From assembly GCA_027604685.1 (NCBI GenBank), contig JADHYX010000472.1, forward strand, positions 1,777 through 15,763: DNA of 13,987 nucleotides, read 5' to 3'. Every line of letters begins with the position of its first letter. The stretch's first letter is position 1. Below, one piece after another: positions 9,975-13,987 of the stretch. Origin of the DNA: Lobulomyces angularis (taxonomy: Eukaryota; Chytridiomycota; Chytridiomycetes; Lobulomycetales; Lobulomycetaceae). The notes below the pieces were generated by a model. It did not search any database. It had not been told where the DNA came from and saw nothing but the letters and a program-made list of their open reading frames with translations. The position numbers and the translations under genes are program-made.

Positions 9975-10188
9975 AGGGGGAAAAACAATGTAATCGTCAA
10001 TTTTTCAGGATCTTTTCATAGACAAATTGAGTTAGTAAAAAGCAACAAAACGCAATATTATGATGGAGCTGCTATCCAAACCATCTTCCTCGTATCAGTT
10101 TACTTTTCAATCCGATTTAAACAACAAACAATTCCAAATTGGCTTTCAGAAAAATTATTGATCATTAACATAGTATTTAAGATTTTCT

Positions 10189-10356
10189 GTAAGTCAATTT
10201 ATGAAATTCTGCTTATAAGAATTAAATAACACGTTTCTCCAATTGTTAATGCAATGCTCTTTGTTATAAATAGCAAAAATATGTATTATGTAAAATAGAT
10301 AAAATTTTTTTTGGATGTTGCACAAAAGAAAACACACTAATTTTTTTATATTTTAG
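10189..10356 (+). other. Possible 5' UTR intron of RPL4
   Basis: GTAAGT at 10189 matches a strong donor, and the T-rich acceptor tttttttatattttag ends at 10356, nine nt before the RPL4 ATG. If used, this 168-nt intron would place the transcription start nearer the telo-box. The TATA-like box at 10265-10272 argues instead for a start near 10300 and no such intron. Confidence 0.35.
10265..10272 (+). promoter_or_regulatory. TATA-like box upstream of RPL4
   Basis: TATAAATA lies 93 nt before the RPL4 ATG, at a reasonable distance for a core promoter with a short leader. It is weak evidence in AT-rich DNA and conflicts with a 5' UTR intron at 10189-10356. Confidence 0.3.
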
Positions 10357-10364
10357 ATTAAACA

Positions 10365-11863
10365 ATGGTAAGGACTTATCTACTATCAATCATATCTTAG
10401 AGAGTAATGGAAATTGGAGATGAGAGAGACTATAACTACATTATAGCAGAGATGCACTTCTATATTTAATTTTAACATTGGATTGGATGGATATATTTAC
10501 CTTAATAACATTAATCTTGTTGAAAAAATTTTTTTTAAATGAGATTTTAATTATTAAATATTCAGTTGATTTTTTCTCACATTTTTAAACATTGAAGGAT
10601 TTTTTTTTTTGTTAAAAAGAAACATTATTTTTTATTTGACTTAAATTTTGTTACTATAGCCTGCTGCTGCAAGACCAGTTATCTCAGTTTTTTCTGAAAA
10701 AGGAGACAATGTTGTTTCAAACGTAAAGTTACCTGCAGTATTTACTGCTCCTATTAGACCAGATGTTGTCAGATTCGTTCACACTAATATGGCAAAAAAC
10801 AAAAGACAACCATACTCTGTTAATGTTGAAGCTGGTCATCAAACTTCAGCTGAATCATGGGGTAATTTTTTTGTTTTGGCTCATTTTTTTAAAAATCTTT
10901 TTAGGTACTGGTAGAGCTGTTGCACGTATTCCTCGTGTTTCTGGTGGAGGTACTCACAGAGCTGGTCAAGCTGCCTTCGGAAATATGTGTAGAGGAGGTC
11001 GTATGTTTGCCCCTACCAAAATCTGGAGAAGATGGCACGTCAAAACCAACCAAAACCAAAAACGTTATGCTACTGCTTCAGCATTGGCTGCTTCTGCTTT
11101 ACCAAGTTTAGTTATGGCTCGTGGTCACAAAATTGATAAAGTGAATGAAGTTCCTTTAATTGTTGCAAACTCAACTGAATCTTTAAAAAAAACAAAAAAT
11201 GCTGTTGAACTATTAAAAAATTTAAATGCATATCAAGATGTTGAGAAAGTAATCAATAGCAAAAAATTACGTGCTGGTAAGGGTAAATTGAGAAATAGAA
11301 GACACAGACAACGTAGGGGTCCACTTATTGTCTTTAATAACGATGATGGTATCACTAAAGCCTTTAGAAATATTCCTGGTGTTGAATTGGTGAGACAAAA
11401 TTTAAATTTTTTTCTAAATTTTTTTTTCTAGATAAACGTCAATGCCTTAAACCTTTTACAATTAGCACCTGGTGGTCACGTCGGTAGATTCTGTATCTGG
11501 ACTCAAGCTGCTTTTGAAAAATTGGATTCTCTTTATGGTTCATACACAAAAAATAGCGATTTGAAAAGTGAATATCAGTTACCAAGAAGTTTAGTTACTA
11601 ACCCAGATTTGCCAAGAATCATTAATAGTGAAGAAATTCAATCCGTTGTTAAAGTCTGTGGGGCAAGAACTTTTAAAAGACCATTTACTCAACGTAAAAA
11701 TCCACTTAAGAATTTCGGTGTAATGGTCAGATTAAATCCTTATGCCCAAACTTTACGTAGAAGGGAAATTTTAAATCAAAACAAGCGTAAAGCTAACACA
11801 AAGAAAGGAAAAGGTTTAAAAGCTAACTCTGCTTTTGTTACCGGATTATTAAGTGAAAATTAG
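10365..11863 (+). CDS. RPL4: Large-subunit ribosomal protein L4 (uL4), about 373 aa
   Basis: uL4 is a 60S ribosomal protein whose long internal loop lines the exit tunnel. Four exons join in frame: 10365-10367 (the ATG alone), 10660-10861, 10905-11389 and 11432-11863. Introns are 292, 43 and 42 nt, all GT-AG. The protein begins [18 protein letters not shown] and then carries [124 protein letters not shown] and [20 protein letters not shown], all eukaryotic uL4 signatures. Length matches the yeast protein; the long basic C-terminal tail of animal L4 is absent. The one-codon exon follows from the family N-terminus: exon 2 opens directly with the conserved region and has no ATG before it. It diverges from SIN3 upstream and lies in tandem with the METTL24-like gene downstream. 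Confidence 0.98.
10368..10659 (+). other. RPL4 intron 1 (292 nt), unusually long, with small hairpin
   Basis: The intron begins GTAAGG directly after the ATG and ends TTACTATAG. It is several times longer than most introns here. Its first 150 nt are less homopolymer-rich than the rest and hold a perfect hairpin CTATAA-ctaca-TTATAG near 10430-10446. Ribosomal protein introns often host snoRNAs, but I could not confirm paired C/D or H/ACA boxes. Confidence 0.85.
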
Positions 11864-11907
11864 CAAGCTTCTCTTATTTAGTATAGAGTATTTTTATTTT
11901 ATGAGCA

Positions 11908-11913
11908 AATAAA
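11908..11913 (+). terminator. Probable RPL4 poly(A) signal AATAAA
   Basis: AATAAA lies 45 nt downstream of the RPL4 stop codon in a moderately mixed stretch, followed by T-rich sequence. Spacing is typical for a short 3' UTR. Confidence 0.45.
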
Positions 11914-12201
11914 TGTTTTTATAATGTATTTGTGAAATTTTTACTTGGAAGTTACGTGTGAACACCACAAATTTAATTTGAAATATAATCCAAAATAATT
12001 TAGTAGATTTTAATTAATTTTATTCACTACTCTTTATAATAAAAAAAAGTTGTATTTTAGATTGATGATAGTTATAAAATCTACAAAAAAATGCAGATTT
12101 TACTATTTTATCTTTCAAGATTTCATAAACAAGCTTAGTTGAACATGTTTAGTAATGTTTCTTAAAAATTTCAAATGTTGGTTTTTTTTAGATTTACACC
12201 A

Positions 12202-12222
12202 AGCTTTTTTTACAAAAAAGCT
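12202..12222. repeat. 9-bp perfect inverted repeat in METTL24-like gene leader
   Basis: AGCTTTTTT at 12202-12210 pairs with AAAAAAGCT at 12214-12222 around a 3-nt loop. It ends 33 nt before the ATG. Six of the nine pairs are A-T within homopolymers, so chance is possible. Confidence 0.4.
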
Positions 12223-12254
12223 ACAAACGGTTAATCAAAAATTACCTGTTTACT

Positions 12255-13712
12255 ATGGACTCTTATTTCATTATTAGTTTTATAGTCTATTACCATAGCT
12301 ACTTAATATCTTTATCAATATTACTTTTATTTATTTTAGCTTACAAATTTATAATCAACAGAAAATCAAACAATTCAAATAAAAACTACAACAAATTATT
12401 TACGAATGAAGATAGTAATAGCAAAAGAAATTGGGGGATTTTAGTTATTCTGTTATTATTTTTTCCGTCACCAATTTATCATGAAAAAGTTAAAAACACC
12501 ACTGATAGTTTATTACCAGTTAATAACGATTTAGTTTCTAAGATAAAGAACTATCATTCAAATGGTGCAGTTGATTTTCAACTGAATGTACCTCTCGCAG
12601 AACTTGCATTTCAAATTGATAATAAAGTTGGTTGGGAAAGAAGATTTGAAAATGTAAGTTATAAAAAAATTTCAAACTTTTTTTTTCTTTTTAATTTTTT
12701 TTTTAATTATATTTTATTATTAATTTTTATTTCACTTTTTTTTTTATATTTAAAAAAAAAAACCAATTGTTTCATTTATTTTTTTTTTTTTTTTTTTGTT
12801 TTCTATTTTTTAGAGAAATAGGCAACAAGAGTTATCTAATAAGGTACCTCTAAGCAATTTAAAAAATATAGAGGGGGAACCTCCAAAGTCATTTATTGAC
12901 ATATTTAATATAGTATTTTCAAAAGAAAAAACTTTTTTTCAAAGTTACTGGGAACCCACCTTCGTTTGCACTTTTTTAGAGAGGTTTGGAAGTATCGGCC
13001 AAGGTTGCTGTTTTTTGTTTTTTTTTTTTTTTTGAATAACAATTTTTTTTTTTTCTAGGTGGAAAATGGATATGTAATGCTGAACATATTTTAGCCAATG
13101 CAGTTGCATTGGGAAAAAAAGTTGTAGTGTATTCGTTTGACAATCCAGCAGATGTAACTATTAAAATTTTTTAATAATCATTTGAGTTAAACTTACTATT
13201 TTTTTTATTTAAAGTTGAGTTTTGAAAATTCAATTATCAACGCACTTGGAAAAGAAAATACAGACGTTCTTATTTTTGATCCCTCTATAAAAAAGTCAAA
13301 AAAAAACTTGGAAAACCCAATTCAGATGCATAAGCTAAACCTCGTCGCCACGACTTCGAACAATTATAGAGAAAGAAACGCCGCGACCCTGCTAAACATC
13401 CTGAATGATCTGCAGCATAAAAACGTTGATATCATGAAATTTAATCTAAATGATGATCAAGATTTTATGATTTTACAGAGTTTAACACAACAAAATAATT
13501 GCATTTTAAGAAAATACACGAACTTGATTTTAATTAAAACTAGAAAAAGTAATCTCAGTCAGATTAATGAAATCTTTAATGATTTAACAAATAACTGCAA
13601 CTTTGAAATTTATTCAAAAGAAAGTTTCATAGGTTATCCTAGCTTTGGTAGAGTCATGGAATGGGCCTTTGTGAAAGTCAATTGGAAACTTTTGTCAGAT
13701 GAAGACAACTAA
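12255..13712 (+). CDS. Membrane-anchored METTL24-like (Methyltransf_22 type) protein, about 393 aa
   Basis: Four exons join in frame: 12255-12653, 12814-13003, 13059-13153 and 13215-13712. Introns are 160, 55 and 61 nt; the second has an unusual donor GTTGCT. The N-terminus has a long hydrophobic stretch (residues 4-33) and a second one (60-75), followed by a linker, as in a type II membrane protein of the secretory pathway. Residues 190-393 resemble the METTL24-type family: GQGGKWICN (family usual GDGGKW), VVVYSFDNPADLSFENSI (family usual YSFG followed by SFE), VLIFDPSI with the acidic end of the second strand, and VDIMKFNLNDDQDFMILQSL in place of the usual ILKIDxEG segment. These proteins are predicted AdoMet-dependent methyltransferases, but the substrate is unknown. 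The Gly-to-Asp change in YSFG and loss of the acidic residue in the late segment make activity uncertain. The ATG at 12255 is the first in its frame after a TAG at 12189. Confidence 0.75.
12654..12813 (+). other. Intron 1 of the METTL24-like gene (160 nt)
   Basis: Donor GTAAGT and acceptor TATTTTTTAG enclose an intron made mostly of T runs up to about 17 nt. Using the next AG two bases later would bring an immediate stop, which fixes the acceptor. Read without splicing it gives a Phe-rich string before a stop. Confidence 0.8.
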
Positions 13713-13987
13713 AAAGATTGAAAAAATAAAAAAAAATTTTAATTAATTCTAATTTACTGTTATTTATTTTATTTTCCTATAATTTTTTTTTTTTCAAATT
13801 ATTTATAATTGTAACTTTTTTACTAGGACCATTTTTTCTTTTTTTTTTTTTTTTTTAATAATAAAAATTCACATATTTAACATTTTTTTTTTTTTTTTAA
13901 AAAAATATATTAAATTAAATATAATTTTATTTATTGCTTATATTTTAATAATAAAAAAAATTATATAAATTATTGCATTAAATCATT
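13713..13987 (+). other. 3' flank of the METTL24-like gene, AT-rich window end
   Basis: An AATAAA at 13725-13730, 12 nt after the stop, could be the poly(A) signal. The rest is homopolymer and AT sequence up to the window edge, with no open frame or RNA seen. Confidence 0.6.

Larger units (their letters stand above)
9736..10364. promoter_or_regulatory. Divergent intergenic region between SIN3 (-) and RPL4 (+)
   Basis: This region should hold the promoters and 5' leaders of both genes. Visible elements are a double AGGGTTT motif at 9958-9974, a TATA-like TATAAATA at 10265-10272 and a GTAAGT at 10189-10194 that could open a 5' UTR intron. A frame at 9775-9993 is open but rich in Lys/Arg with no domain, and it covers the telo-box; I do not call it a gene. 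Confidence 0.55.
11864..12254 (+). other. RPL4 3' UTR and spacer before the METTL24-like gene
   Basis: An AATAAA at 11908-11913, about 45 nt after the RPL4 stop, is a fitting poly(A) signal. The rest is AT-rich with no long frame. A 9-bp hairpin lies at 12202-12222, and a T-rich possible splice acceptor (gtttttttag) ends at 12191, leaving the downstream frame open from there to the ATG at 12255. Confidence 0.55.

Noticed and set aside
9775..9993. Plus-strand frame of 72 codons between SIN3 and RPL4
   Set aside because: No recognisable protein pattern; it lies in the divergent promoter region and covers the telo-box-like motif.
12255..12821. Unspliced 188-codon reading of the METTL24-like first exon with a Phe-rich membrane-like tail
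   Set aside because: The tail is translated poly-T from the intron; a GTAAGT donor and a valid acceptor restore the family-like downstream frame.

Overview
The window is nuclear DNA of a eukaryote with a compact, very AT-rich genome. Six protein genes are broken by GT-AG introns, mostly 36-67 nt long. No tRNA, rRNA, CRISPR array or transposon was seen. Homopolymer A/T runs of 10-17 nt fill the introns and 3' flanks. NF-YB and SIN3 are written in a style close to fungal and animal proteins, with the standard genetic code. This suggests an AT-rich early-diverging fungus or close opisthokont relative, but an amoebozoan or other protist cannot be excluded from one window.

Layout, with exons joined by reading frame, splice sites and protein family patterns: (1) 101-809, +, two-exon gene of unknown function, possibly extending off the left edge. 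(2) 1494-2272, -, four-exon NF-YB/HAP3 histone-fold subunit of the CCAAT-binding factor, in which no single exon is long enough to stand out as an ORF. (3) 2900-4738, +, five-exon protein with a T1/KCTD-type BTB domain and hydrophobic C-terminal segments. (4) 5067-9735, -, fourteen-exon SIN3 corepressor scaffold of about 1352 residues with PAH1, PAH2, PAH3, HDAC-interaction region and C-terminal region. (5) 10365-11863, +, four-exon ribosomal protein L4 (uL4) whose first coding exon is only the ATG. (6) 12255-13712, +, four-exon membrane-anchored protein resembling the METTL24-type methyltransferase family. Together these genes carry 27 inferred introns.

Genes 2/3 and 4/5 are divergent pairs sharing intergenic regions of about 630 nt that look less homopolymer-rich and presumably hold promoters. 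Genes 3/4 converge on a low-complexity spacer. NF-YB (sequence-specific activator subunit) and SIN3 (histone deacetylase scaffold) both act in transcription, but nothing here shows that the six genes form one pathway.

The points most worth a second look are a telomere-repeat-like (telo-box) motif between SIN3 and RPL4, the long RPL4 first intron with a small hairpin, an ambiguous SIN3 intron with a GTTTTA donor, the unusual T1-domain protein, and a changed motif in the METTL24-like protein. I found no clear evidence of a wholly new system.
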